This document shows, in pieces, positions 24,375 through 32,837 of a DNA stretch of 64,000 nt. A model generated the notes under the pieces. It was not told the origin of the DNA and ran no database searches. It was given only the letters and a program-made list of their open reading frames with translations. This DNA is from Oscillospiraceae bacterium (GTDB lineage: Bacteria > Bacillota > Clostridia > Saccharofermentanales > Saccharofermentanaceae). A program made the translations under genes and the position numbers. The stretch's first letter is position 1; each line of letters begins with the position of its first letter. The stretch covers positions 372,001-436,000 of the forward strand of contig CACWXL010000001.1 of assembly GCA_902764825.1 (NCBI GenBank). Reading direction: 5' to 3'.

Positions 24375-25370
24375 TTACAGATATTTTTTGCGGTATTCCA
24401 TGGGTGTCATGCCCATCTGCTTTCTGAATGCGACATTAAACCTCTGGGGTGAAGAGAAACCGGACTGCAGAGATATCGCGGAGACCTTGATCTCGTTATT
24501 CTGCAGGAGCTTACAGGACTTCTCGATCCTCTTCTTCATGAGATAGTTCATCGGGCTTATTCCCGTCTCATCCCTGAAAGCGCGGGTAAAATAACCCTGG
24601 CTTAAGTAAACATAAGATGCGGCCTCCGATACGGTAATGCCCTGATCGAAGTTCTCATCCATATACTGCTTTGCGATGGCAACGAGCTCTTTAGCCTTGC
24701 CGTTCTTAACGCTTAAGCTCTCTTCCCATTCGCTTCTTAATGCTCTTGAGAGGATTATCATGAGCTCTACCGTAAGCGTATGGATCATGAGGTCTTTTGC
24801 ATAGCGGTTGTCCGCATGCTCCGTTACGATCCTTTCTGCAAGCTCATTGATCTCTTTCTTCTCATGTCCCTTGATGACAAAGAACGGGAGCCTGATCATC
24901 TCGTTATCCTCGGTGATGCCGAGATCTGCAAACTTCAAAAAGCTCTCGAGTGTTATTTTCGCGAGCGAACCCGGAATATTGACACTCGGGCCCGCATTCT
25001 TGTTCTTAGCATCCTTGTTGACGGAATTGCTGCCTGATTCCTTGGTAAGCTTAAGATCCGAAGTATCATGAACGAAGCCGAAATAGAGATTGAGCATGTC
25101 GGCCTTCTCGCTCTTTATCATGAGCTTATGTCTTACGAGAGGTCTTATAACGACTACTGAACCCTTGGTGAGCTGGATGGTCTCACCGCCGATCACTGCT
25201 TCGATCTTGCCTTCGCGGAGGCACAGCAGTTCATGAGAATTATGCATGCTCTCATCAGGCAGGAAGTCTTCCTTATCGTAGGAATGCTCGAGGCCTTCAA
25301 TGACTATCGGCACAGAACCTTCTGACAAGAAAACGTCGTCTTCAATAGCAGATAAAAGCTTGTTTGCCAT
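24375..25370 (-). CDS. AraC-family transcriptional regulator
   Basis: 331 residues. An N-terminal cupin-like sensor (~40-110: GKIEAVIGGETIQLTKGSVV) and a C-terminal AraC/XylS domain of ~100 residues with both helix-turn-helices (ITVSEAASYVYLSQGYFTRA and KVSAISLQSGFSSPQRFNVA) ending in the family tail MTPMEYRKKYL. A cupin sensor suggests a sugar ligand, and the gene 15 nt upstream encodes an esterase-like protein related to sugar-active enzymes, so it may control that gene. A role over the folate genes below is unlikely. Confidence 0.92.
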   Translation of the reverse strand: MANKLLSAIEDDVFLSEGSVPIVIEGLEHSYDKEDFLPDESMHNSHELLCLREGKIEAVIGGETIQLTKGSVVVIRPLVRHKLMIKSEKADMLNLYFGFVHDTSDLKLTKESGSNSVNKDAKNKNAGPSVNIPGSLAKITLESFLKFADLGITEDNEMIRLPFFVIKGHEKKEINELAERIVTEHADNRYAKDLMIHTLTVELMIILSRALRSEWEESLSVKNGKAKELVAIAKQYMDENFDQGITVSEAASYVYLSQGYFTRAFRDETGISPMNYLMKKRIEKSCKLLQNNEIKVSAISLQSGFSSPQRFNVAFRKQMGMTPMEYRKKYL

Positions 25371-25385
25371 ATATGGCTCCTCTCT

Positions 25386-27641
25386 TTAGATAAAGTTGAT
25401 AGCGTCGATATAAATCTCGCCGTTACGGTCTTTGTCCTCAATGTATATTCTCAGGCTGTTAAGTCTGATGGGTCCGTCTTCGGAATAATCCAGGGTGATC
25501 GTCTGCCAGGTAAGCTGCTGACGGATCTCGGCTTCACCGAAGTCTTCGACGATCAGCTTCTTTTTCTTCTGGTCAGGATTAAAGATCGACAGCTGGATCC
25601 TTGTTCTTCCGTATATCTCGATGGGCGAGAAAAGCGAAGCGTATTCGAGGCACGGTTCGAAGCCGTAGAGCGACTTGTCCGTCTCATAACGGATCCTCAA
25701 AGACGCACTGCCGGTAAGCTTGTGGATATTGTCCTGGGATATGATTCCCTTGCCCTTGAACGTCCTGTAGATCTCAAGATTCTCAAAATCAGATTCGGGT
25801 GTTCTCTTGCCTACGAATTCCAGCTTGTCACAGTGTGTGAAGCTTAAGTCGGGTGCGAAATAAGCAGGATCCCTGTCGAATCTGAAAGGCAGGATCGGGA
25901 GATCCTCACCGTTCTTAAGCGTTGCGTCATGCGGGAAAGGCGTGAAGCCGTAAGTGATGGACTGCGGCTCTTCGATATCGTCTCTCCAGACCATCACGCA
26001 CATACCGTAAAGGCTCTTTGCGTGCGCGGGATAGAAGATACGGTCCTCGCCTGCAACGGCAAATCCCGTGATCTCGCCTGAAGCATCCTGGCTGTTTAAG
26101 CCGGAATTGAGATTGCTGAACTTTATGATGCGCTTATTGCCTGCGATCTCGATATCGTTGGGCTCGGGTGAAGACTTGCTCATCTTGGGCGAGAAGTGTG
26201 TTCCGAGAGCGATCGTCGCAAGACGCATGCCGAGTATGAAGCTTATCGTCTTATCGGGAAGCAGCATGTCGTGCATGCTTACGATTCCGGAAGGCATGCT
26301 GAGCATCTTCGTAAATGCCGTAAAGTTCTCATTGAACTCGAGCACGCTGTAAGGATTCTCAAAGTCCACGTCATTAGGATGCATCGTTACGAAAAGGATC
26401 GAAGGCATTACTGTCTCATCGAATACTTCCTTGGGCTCGAAAACATCAGCGAGCGTCGTAAGAAGTCCCATGAGAAAGAGATCGTATCTCTCGAACATGA
26501 GCTCACCCTTATCAGGCGAGAAGCAGAAGCCCCTTACTGCAAGGTTCTTCAGAGGAACGAGCTTTGTCCTGTAAAGGATGGACATTCTGTACTTGAGCTT
26601 TATGAACTTCCTCATGTCAGCCCTGCTGAGCTTGTCGTCGTCCTTCTTCTCGGGGATCATGCCGAAGTCAAGCTGGCTAGCGGAAGAAAATGAGATATTC
26701 TCCTTGTGGCCCTTTGTCTCGTTGAGCGTACTGTCGCCGGTCGTCGGGAAGTCGATATCAAGGGGCTTGATGTCATCAGGATCCTGGCCTTCGAGTCTCT
26801 TGATCTCATCCTGCATGGAGATATCGATATCGCCTGATTCAATGGTCTCCTTGTATTCTTCCTTGAGTTCTTCAGCCTTCTTCTTTTTCTCGTCGATCTT
26901 GAGCAGGTTCTTATATGCATCTTCGTCGAGATAAAGGCCGGCCTTCTTGACGACATCCTTAAGCGCCTCCACTCTGTCGAGTGCGAAAGGAGCGATCCAG
27001 TTAAGGATCGTCGAATCGTTATATGAGAGATCGACAATGCCGACAGGATATGAGATCTGGTCACTCAAGCGGTATGCAAAAGCAAATGCGGAGGATGAGA
27101 CCTCGGCAAGCTTGGCAGTATCCGTAACCTTGATCCACTCGGCATTCTTATAGTGTGTCTTGTCTTCGTATGGATAGATCTCCTCACCTTTTTCGAGGCC
27201 TGAACGTGAAGGCATGAAGAATCTCAGGTAGTTCATTACCTTGCGCTTCAGGGGAGCCTTAGTGGCATTAGCTTCCTTCATCGGGATCGAGAGGAAGTCG
27301 GAACCCAGGAACACCCATACGTCGCCGCATCGCATATCAGTAAGCGTGGTCTGGTCAGTAAGGCACTTGAACGTGAACGTATAAGCGTCTGAAGAAGCCT
27401 TGTAAGGCGGGATAGTAAAACTGAAGCGGCCCTTGGCGTTGGTCGTGGCCTCGCGGCTTAAGATGACACCGTAATCGGTATCGAGCTTACTGACCTTCCT
27501 TCCGTCTGTAGGGTCCTTGACGATCTCGAGTGTAACAGTCGCTGACGGAGCCGCAATACCTTCGATCTTATGCTCTACGCCCTGCTGGAAAACGCACTTG
27601 CTCATGAGCCAGCTTGGCAAAATTATCGGATTTATCTGCAT
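25386..27641 (-). CDS. Sialate-O-acetylesterase-like protein with lost catalytic motifs
   Basis: 751 residues. The layout follows sialate O-acetylesterases: an N-terminal beta domain (MSKCVFQQGVEHKIEGIAAP, like the family MVLQR...GWA), GDVWVFLGSDF where the family has GDVW.CSGQSNM, FAYRLSDQISYPVGIVDLS (family: ...PVGLI..SWGG), and LPDKTISFILGMRLATIAL (family: HP.NK..G.RLA..AL). The nucleophile Ser and the His of the D-x-x-H motif are both missing, so hydrolysis seems unlikely. A charged, coiled-coil-like insert lies at ~250-335. The last ~120 residues look like a galactose-binding-like domain. No signal peptide is seen. Function is open. Confidence 0.65.
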   Translation of the reverse strand: MQINPIILPSWLMSKCVFQQGVEHKIEGIAAPSATVTLEIVKDPTDGRKVSKLDTDYGVILSREATTNAKGRFSFTIPPYKASSDAYTFTFKCLTDQTTLTDMRCGDVWVFLGSDFLSIPMKEANATKAPLKRKVMNYLRFFMPSRSGLEKGEEIYPYEDKTHYKNAEWIKVTDTAKLAEVSSSAFAFAYRLSDQISYPVGIVDLSYNDSTILNWIAPFALDRVEALKDVVKKAGLYLDEDAYKNLLKIDEKKKKAEELKEEYKETIESGDIDISMQDEIKRLEGQDPDDIKPLDIDFPTTGDSTLNETKGHKENISFSSASQLDFGMIPEKKDDDKLSRADMRKFIKLKYRMSILYRTKLVPLKNLAVRGFCFSPDKGELMFERYDLFLMGLLTTLADVFEPKEVFDETVMPSILFVTMHPNDVDFENPYSVLEFNENFTAFTKMLSMPSGIVSMHDMLLPDKTISFILGMRLATIALGTHFSPKMSKSSPEPNDIEIAGNKRIIKFSNLNSGLNSQDASGEITGFAVAGEDRIFYPAHAKSLYGMCVMVWRDDIEEPQSITYGFTPFPHDATLKNGEDLPILPFRFDRDPAYFAPDLSFTHCDKLEFVGKRTPESDFENLEIYRTFKGKGIISQDNIHKLTGSASLRIRYETDKSLYGFEPCLEYASLFSPIEIYGRTRIQLSIFNPDQKKKKLIVEDFGEAEIRQQLTWQTITLDYSEDGPIRLNSLRIYIEDKDRNGEIYIDAINFI

Positions 27642-27738
27642 CTACTTAACCTCGGAAAAGTAAAATTATTCTCATCCGAGTATTATACATTAAAAATTTA
27701 ATAAAAAGAAATTTGTATATCAGGCGTATGTCAGGCAA

Positions 27739-28515
27739 TCAGACTTCGGCAATGAGGACTTCTATTCCCTTGGCACGGCACAAAGCAACGCTCTCGGGCG
27801 AAGCGCCTGAATCCGTAACAAGATAATCGATCCTGTCAGCAGGGATAAAGGACGATGCCGAATCTGCGCCGAGCTTGGTGGAGTCGATCAGGGCTACGAT
27901 CTTCTTTGCCCTGTCTGCGCAAAGCCTCTTAAGCTCAAGTTCAAAGAAATTATCACCTGAAAGTCCGGCATCGGCAGAAAAGCCGTTTCCGGAAACGAAA
28001 TAAAACTCAGCTGAAAGTCTGCCTATCATTTCCTTGGATGAAAGTCCCTCGATAGCACCCGAATGGGGTCTTAACATGCCGCCCAGGATTATGATCGACT
28101 TGAAGTTGGAATTCCTCTGAAGCTCCATGGCCGTATGGATTCCGTTGGTTATGACCGTTACGTCTTTTGCCTTCTTGAGGTAAGGAATCATATGAAAGGT
28201 CGTGGAGCTTGCATCCATGAAAATGGTATTTCCGTTTGCAACAAGGCTTGCGGCCTTTGCACCGATGGCATTCTTGAGGTCAACGTGGGTAACGGCCCTG
28301 ACCATATAGTTCTCGCCGCTGTATGAGGACATCTTGTGTGGAAGCTTGATACCGCCGTGGAATCTGACGATCGCGCCCTCTCTCTCGAGAGCCCTGATAT
28401 CCGTTCTTATCGTGGCGCCTGTAACGCCAAGCCTTGATGAGAGAACGGTCGTATTGATCTCGCCCTCAGCTTCAAGGATGTCCAAAATCTGTTTTCTTCT
28501 GTCAGGATTATTCAT
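27739..28515 (-). CDS. DeoR/GlpR-family transcriptional repressor
   Basis: 258 residues. N-terminal winged helix-turn-helix (RRKQILDILEAEGEINTTVL, then LGVTGATIRTDIRALEREG) and a DeoR C-terminal sugar-phosphate sensor domain (IFMDASSTTFHMIPYL, VITNGIHTAMEL, LGGMLRPHSGAIEGLSS). These repressors respond to phosphorylated sugars. The promoter sits so close to the ATG that the mRNA appears leaderless, and no ribosome site is present. The gene lies 97 nt upstream of the esterase-like gene and could regulate it. Confidence 0.93.
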   Translation of the reverse strand: MNNPDRRKQILDILEAEGEINTTVLSSRLGVTGATIRTDIRALEREGAIVRFHGGIKLPHKMSSYSGENYMVRAVTHVDLKNAIGAKAASLVANGNTIFMDASSTTFHMIPYLKKAKDVTVITNGIHTAMELQRNSNFKSIIILGGMLRPHSGAIEGLSSKEMIGRLSAEFYFVSGNGFSADAGLSGDNFFELELKRLCADRAKKIVALIDSTKLGADSASSFIPADRIDYLVTDSGASPESVALCRAKGIEVLIAEV

Positions 28516-28521
28516 GCAAAG

Positions 28522-28550
28522 ATATTATCAAGTGAAAATCAGATAGTCAA
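28522..28550 (-). promoter_or_regulatory. Promoter of the DeoR gene giving a probable leaderless mRNA
   Basis: Minus strand: -35 TTGACT (28545-28550), 17-nt spacer, -10 TAATAT (28522-28527). Only CTTTGC separates the -10 from the ATG, so transcription would start at or within 1-2 nt of the start codon. Confidence 0.7.
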
Positions 28551-28565
28551 ATATTTTCATTTGCC

Positions 28566-29660
28566 TTATTTCTGAAAATGCTGATAATCCTTTGGGCTCG
28601 ACCAGTTTCCGCCCCATGACCAGCCTTTTTTGGTAAAGAGCTTATATGCCTTGTCCGATGTAGTAATGACGTGCGCCTTCTTGGAAGATCTGTTGCTTAC
28701 GTAATCGGCGGCATTGCTGTGTGAATACTGGGGCTTGCCGTCTTTGTATGTAACATATGGATTCTGCATGGGATTGATGTCGATCGCCCTGCCCAGAGCA
28801 TGCTTGGAGAGCTTGCTTCCGCCGGTTGCGGCACGGTAGCAGAAACATGAGGTGTTATTTGCTTCGATCGAATTCCAGTCAGCGGTACCGGCGTTCTTTT
28901 CCCAGAAATTATCGATCAGATACATCGAATAGATCTGATAACCATCTGAAAAGAGCTGCTTGAAGATCCCGAGCACTTCGTCCGCAACGCTTTTATTTAC
29001 AATCATTTCGCCGACCTGAATATCATTATTGAAATTCCGGTGGAGCATCTTGAGATATCTCAGGTCACTTAACTTGATGTCATTGTTCTTCTGGTAAGAC
29101 TTGCCGTTGATCCTCTTGTATACGCTGTCTCCCTCTTCGATCTTAACGGAGGTAAAATACTGCGAGAGATTATTCTTATCGATCTGGCCCTCACTGAGGA
29201 GCGTACCTGCAGAAAGATCCGAAATGCTCGTAAGCTGGTCAGGTTCTGACGAGAGCGCGAAAAAGACCTCTTCTCCCGTTGTCTCTTCAGATGAAGTCTC
29301 CTGCTCTTCCGACGTTGCGGGAGAAGGCGTGACCGTCACTGCAGGTGTTCCCGAAGGAGTTTCTGCCGTACTTCCCGAAGTGCTCTCTGAAGAACTCCCT
29401 GAAGTGCTCTGAGATGCACTTTCCGTTACGCTTTCAGTTGTGCTTTCCGGCGTACTCTCCGTCGTGCCCATGTCAGTTATCTGCGACTGAACCGAATCCA
29501 GATACAAGGTTACATCGGTTGAAGTAACGCTAACCTGGGATTCCCCGTTGCTTCTTAAATACTTGGCAGCGAAGATAATGGTGCCGGCAACGATTATGCA
29601 CATTCCTGCGATCAGAAGTGCCGTAATAACGTTCTCTCTGCGCTTTCTTCTCTCAGACAA
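28566..29660 (-). CDS. M15-family metallopeptidase (D,D/L,D-carboxypeptidase type), membrane anchored
   Basis: 364 residues. A short Arg-rich start, one membrane helix (~14-34), then a Ser/Thr/Glu/Pro-rich linker (~66-130, repeats like STSGSSSESTSGST) and a C-terminal peptidase_M15-type domain with SKHALGRAIDINP (zinc His and Asp) and YQHFQK at the C-terminus (the last zinc His). Such enzymes trim peptidoglycan stem peptides outside the membrane. Start is TTG at 29660 with GAGGAG 8 nt upstream. It lies 50 nt upstream of the DeoR gene. Confidence 0.88.
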   Translation of the reverse strand: MSERRKRRENVITALLIAGMCIIVAGTIIFAAKYLRSNGESQVSVTSTDVTLYLDSVQSQITDMGTTESTPESTTESVTESASQSTSGSSSESTSGSTAETPSGTPAVTVTPSPATSEEQETSSEETTGEEVFFALSSEPDQLTSISDLSAGTLLSEGQIDKNNLSQYFTSVKIEEGDSVYKRINGKSYQKNNDIKLSDLRYLKMLHRNFNNDIQVGEMIVNKSVADEVLGIFKQLFSDGYQIYSMYLIDNFWEKNAGTADWNSIEANNTSCFCYRAATGGSKLSKHALGRAIDINPMQNPYVTYKDGKPQYSHSNAADYVSNRSSKKAHVITTSDKAYKLFTKKGWSWGGNWSSPKDYQHFQK

Positions 29661-29768
29661 CTCAAAAACTCCTCAGATGTAACAATTTTCCAGGGGCATA
29701 TTTCCCCGAACAATCTTATAACAGTTTATCTTTTTCTCGTCAATTATGATATTTAGTAACCGAAGTGT

Positions 29769-29774
29769 TATAAT
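29769..29774 (+). promoter_or_regulatory. -10 box for tRNA-Leu
   Basis: A perfect TATAAT 12 nt before the mature 5' end of tRNA-Leu. No good -35 match is seen 17 nt upstream. Confidence 0.6.
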
Positions 29775-29786
29775 GGTCGGCGAAAT

Positions 29787-29871
<85 letters not shown>

Positions 29872-29876
29872 AATAA

Positions 29877-29951
29877 CGCAAAAAATAACACCCGCACTTC
29901 GAACAGTAATTGCTGACGCAATTAACTCGTGCGTGGGTGTTTATTTTTTGC
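29877..29951 (+). terminator. Long hairpin, terminator of tRNA-Leu
   Basis: Near-perfect arms GCAAAAAATAACACCC..GCAC and GTGCG.TGGGTGTTTATTTTTTGC flank an inner palindrome AATTG-CTGACG-CAATT. The right arm ends in a run of six T, so it can terminate on the plus strand and, by symmetry, on the minus strand. The rest of 29952-30067 shows no gene. Confidence 0.75.
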
Positions 29952-30067
29952 TTAACGATTAAAAGAACTTGAACATACCGTTTAACTCGTACAGGGTATA
30001 TGTTTTTGCTCTCGATTTGCTTAAGGCGTATAATCGCATTGTATCAAATCGTTTTTAGGAGCCCCTC

Positions 30068-31126
30068 ATGACCGGTAATCAGGAACCAGCTGTGAATAAG
30101 AAGGATTTCTCCCTTACATTCTGCCAGGTCATTTCGGCTTTATCCGTTACAATACTTCACACAAACAGTTTTTGGGATTTCTCGGCTGATGAACATTACT
30201 GGTTTGCCGCAAACATTATCGAGAGCATTTTCTATTTTGCAGTTCCCGTATTCTTCATGATCACAGGCATCACGCTGGCCGATTATAAGGACAGGTATTC
30301 TACAAAGACATTCTTCAAAAAGCGCATCGAAAAGACCCTTATCCCTTACATTGTCTGGTCTGTCCTTGCTGCTCTGTTCATGCTTGCAACAGGTGTGCTG
30401 AAGCCTGCGGATATTACACCTGTCTGGATTATCACGTCAGTTATATGGACAAACAACATAATCACCTATTACTGGTTCTTCGGGGCATTATTTGTGTTCT
30501 ATCTGCTGATGCCGGTCATAGCTTCCATAAAGAAGGAGCAGAAGCTCACTGTTTTCAAATGTTTTATCATCATTATCTTCATCATAAATGTTTTCGTATT
30601 CTTCATACTCAGATTATTAGGCATGTATCCTGAAGTGATAGACACAAGCGGGATCGGATTGGGAAATCTGATCTTTGTCTTCCTCGGGTATTACGTTTAT
30701 AAAAAGCCCCCCACGCTAATCGCGAAGATAGTCATCTATATCCTTGCACTTGCAGGTTTACTGGTACACATGATCGGAACATATCAGTTATCCATACGGG
30801 CAGGTCATATCGATGAACTGTTCAAGAACTATCCGGATTTCCCGAGTGTTTTCTTCGGACTTGGCATGTTCATCCTGTTAAGAGATATTGCAGCCAAGAT
30901 CGAAAAGATCGGATGGCTTAAAAAGTTCTTTGAATTCCTCGGGAATTACAACTTTGAAGTCTTTCTGCTCCATTGGTTTATAATCAACATCACAGATCTG
31001 ATCATAAAAGCCGATAAGCACTCTCTTGTATACAGTCTTATTTTCCCGTTGCTAATCTATGCGGTCATCATTCCGGTCACATGGTGTCTGAGGAAGATCC
31101 CCGTTATCAGGAAAATCGTTCCGTGA
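30068..31126 (+). CDS. Acyltransferase family 3 membrane protein
   Basis: 352 residues with about ten membrane helices. Family signs: FCQVISALSVTILHTNSFW near the N-terminus (with the conserved His), AVPVFFMITGITLAD, KRIEKTLIPYIVWS and FEVFLLHWFIINI near the end. Acyltransferase-3 proteins move acetyl or succinyl groups onto extracytoplasmic sugars, antibiotics or teichoic acids. AGGAG lies 6 nt before the ATG. It is the first gene of a plus-strand run with a zinc-ribbon protein (10-nt gap) and a GNAT. Confidence 0.9.
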   Translation: MTGNQEPAVNKKDFSLTFCQVISALSVTILHTNSFWDFSADEHYWFAANIIESIFYFAVPVFFMITGITLADYKDRYSTKTFFKKRIEKTLIPYIVWSVLAALFMLATGVLKPADITPVWIITSVIWTNNIITYYWFFGALFVFYLLMPVIASIKKEQKLTVFKCFIIIIFIINVFVFFILRLLGMYPEVIDTSGIGLGNLIFVFLGYYVYKKPPTLIAKIVIYILALAGLLVHMIGTYQLSIRAGHIDELFKNYPDFPSVFFGLGMFILLRDIAAKIEKIGWLKKFFEFLGNYNFEVFLLHWFIINITDLIIKADKHSLVYSLIFPLLIYAVIIPVTWCLRKIPVIRKIVP

Positions 31127-31136
31127 GGTAACAGTT

Positions 31137-32288
31137 ATGAATATCACCGGCATTAATTTCAAGCACACAAGGATCAACATATCCGAAGAGTATACATTTG
31201 ATCACACTACCGAATGGGACATGCCGTTCGGGGGCGAAGATCTTGTCATAACCAAGATCACTAGAGATGAGACTGATACCAAGATCTGCAAGTATCCTCT
31301 TGATCAGGGAATTATCAGCCAGTTCAAAGACCTGATCGCCAAATTCGGCATCACAGACTGGTGCGGAAAGACACCTGCCCCGCCAAAGATCATCGAACCG
31401 GGCAAATCAGGAACAGCCTGCATTCTTACGTTGAGATCAGATGACGGGACAGAATCGGAGATCACATTCAGGGAATCACCCGAGGATACAGGCAAAAAGG
31501 CTTCTGCAGAGTTCAGTTCACTTCTTTTCGAGCTTACCAAAGACGATAAAAAACTGTCAGAGGAAGTCATCTACCCTACACTTAAAGAATGCCGTAACAT
31601 CAAGGAAAAACACGGTCCTGTCATCGCCGTTGAGACAAGTTCTTTCGAATCCGGCATGATGTATAACAGCAATATCTGGCGCAGGCAGACGATCCGTAAG
31701 ATTCCCGATAAGGAAGGCTTCGTACGCGTTACTTTATACAGAAAACAGGGCAATCTTCCCGAGCAGACCGATATAAAGGAAGTTAAATCAGATATCTTTA
31801 CCGGGATCCAGGAGATCTCAGACAAGGAAAACATCCCTGTCTGGCACTATGCGTCCATAGATCCGAGCATTCCTCCGGAATATGTGGTAATGGATTATTC
31901 TGCTTCTTCATGCATCAACGTCTACTACGATGACTCGCTGATAACGGGCGCTCCGAAGATCAAGCGTACCATAGGCGAATCCGCCTGCAGGATGGGAGGA
32001 AAGGAAGTCGATAAAAAGCTTTCAGAGCTCATTAACGAATGTGTTTCGCAATCCGGCGCAAAGATCGAAGTATCGAACGTAAATCCTTTTCTTGCACCTG
32101 TTGAGGGTGCGCCCGGCACGATGAACGGATTCATGGGCATGGGGATGTTCCAGGCCCTGAACACGGCACAGCAAAAGCCTGCCGATAACACGCCTTCGCC
32201 TGAACCCGCCGGTCCCTGGGACTGCAAATGCGGCCAAACGGGCCTTACATCAAAATTCTGCCCTGAATGCGGCAATCCGAGGAGTTAA
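31137..32288 (+). CDS. Unknown two-domain protein with C-terminal zinc ribbon
   Basis: 383 residues, no membrane segment. Two similar ~120-residue halves can be seen (around 35-140 and 175-300); each has a beta segment, a helix ending in TDWCGK or PVWHYAS, then another beta pair and a helix. A Pro/Gly/Met-rich linker (~325-360) leads to a C-terminal ribbon: WDCKCGQTGLTSKFCPECGNP (CxC...CxxC). The family is not recognised. Its stop overlaps the ribosome site of the following GNAT gene, so both are translated together. It belongs with the other zinc-ribbon genes of this window. Confidence 0.8.
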   Translation: MNITGINFKHTRINISEEYTFDHTTEWDMPFGGEDLVITKITRDETDTKICKYPLDQGIISQFKDLIAKFGITDWCGKTPAPPKIIEPGKSGTACILTLRSDDGTESEITFRESPEDTGKKASAEFSSLLFELTKDDKKLSEEVIYPTLKECRNIKEKHGPVIAVETSSFESGMMYNSNIWRRQTIRKIPDKEGFVRVTLYRKQGNLPEQTDIKEVKSDIFTGIQEISDKENIPVWHYASIDPSIPPEYVVMDYSASSCINVYYDDSLITGAPKIKRTIGESACRMGGKEVDKKLSELINECVSQSGAKIEVSNVNPFLAPVEGAPGTMNGFMGMGMFQALNTAQQKPADNTPSPEPAGPWDCKCGQTGLTSKFCPECGNPRS

Positions 32289-32289
32289 C

Positions 32290-32760
32290 ATGAACGTAAG
32301 ACGCGCTGAGATAAAGGATATTCCGGGAATCTTAAACCTCCTTGTACAGGTCGATATGGTCCATCACGAAGGACGGCCCGACCTCTTCAAGGGGCCTGCC
32401 ACAAAGTACAATGCGGAAGAATTAAAAGGCATAATCGCAAACGAGAATACTCCTGTATTTGTCTGCGTTGATGACAGCGGTTTTGTCGCAGGACATGCAT
32501 TCTGCATTGCCAAGCAGGAATTAGACAACTCCGTGCTCACGGACATCAAAACACTCTATATCGACGACATCTGCGTCGATGAGAAAGCAAGAGGCAAGCA
32601 CGTCGGCACGATGCTCTATGAACATGTCAGAAAATACGCTGAAGACAACGGCTTTTACAACATCACGCTGAACGTCTGGGAATGCAATCCCACAGCAAGG
32701 AAATTCTATGAATCTCTGGGCTTTAAGCCTCAGAAGACAGGAATGGAGGTAATCCTCTGA
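32290..32760 (+). CDS. GNAT-family N-acetyltransferase
   Basis: 156 residues. Typical GNAT order: NVRRAEIKDIPGILNLL at the start, LYIDDICVDEKARGKHVG (the acetyl-CoA loop, R/Q-x-x-G-x-G/A), and NITLNVWECNPTARKFYESL ending in GFKPQKTGMEV. It starts 1 nt after the stop of the preceding gene with GAGGAG upstream. The substrate is unknown; it could be an amino acid, antibiotic or protein N-terminus. Confidence 0.92.
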   Translation: MNVRRAEIKDIPGILNLLVQVDMVHHEGRPDLFKGPATKYNAEELKGIIANENTPVFVCVDDSGFVAGHAFCIAKQELDNSVLTDIKTLYIDDICVDEKARGKHVGTMLYEHVRKYAEDNGFYNITLNVWECNPTARKFYESLGFKPQKTGMEVIL

Positions 32761-32772
32761 TACCGGCTGTCA

Positions 32773-32801
32773 TTGACATCAAAATACCCCTTTTGTATAT
32801 T
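32773..32801 (+). promoter_or_regulatory. Strong sigma-A-type promoter for the TFIIB-type zinc-ribbon gene
   Basis: A perfect -35 TTGACA (32773-32778), 17-nt spacer, -10 TATATT (32796-32801), 36 nt before the ATG. It lies right after the GNAT stop. Confidence 0.8.
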
Positions 32802-32837
32802 AAAAACGGATAAACAGATAAGAGGGGTAGTTTTTAT

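Noticed and set aside
25386..27641. Calling it a functional sialate O-acetylesterase
   Set aside because: The nucleophile Ser and the His motif are replaced.
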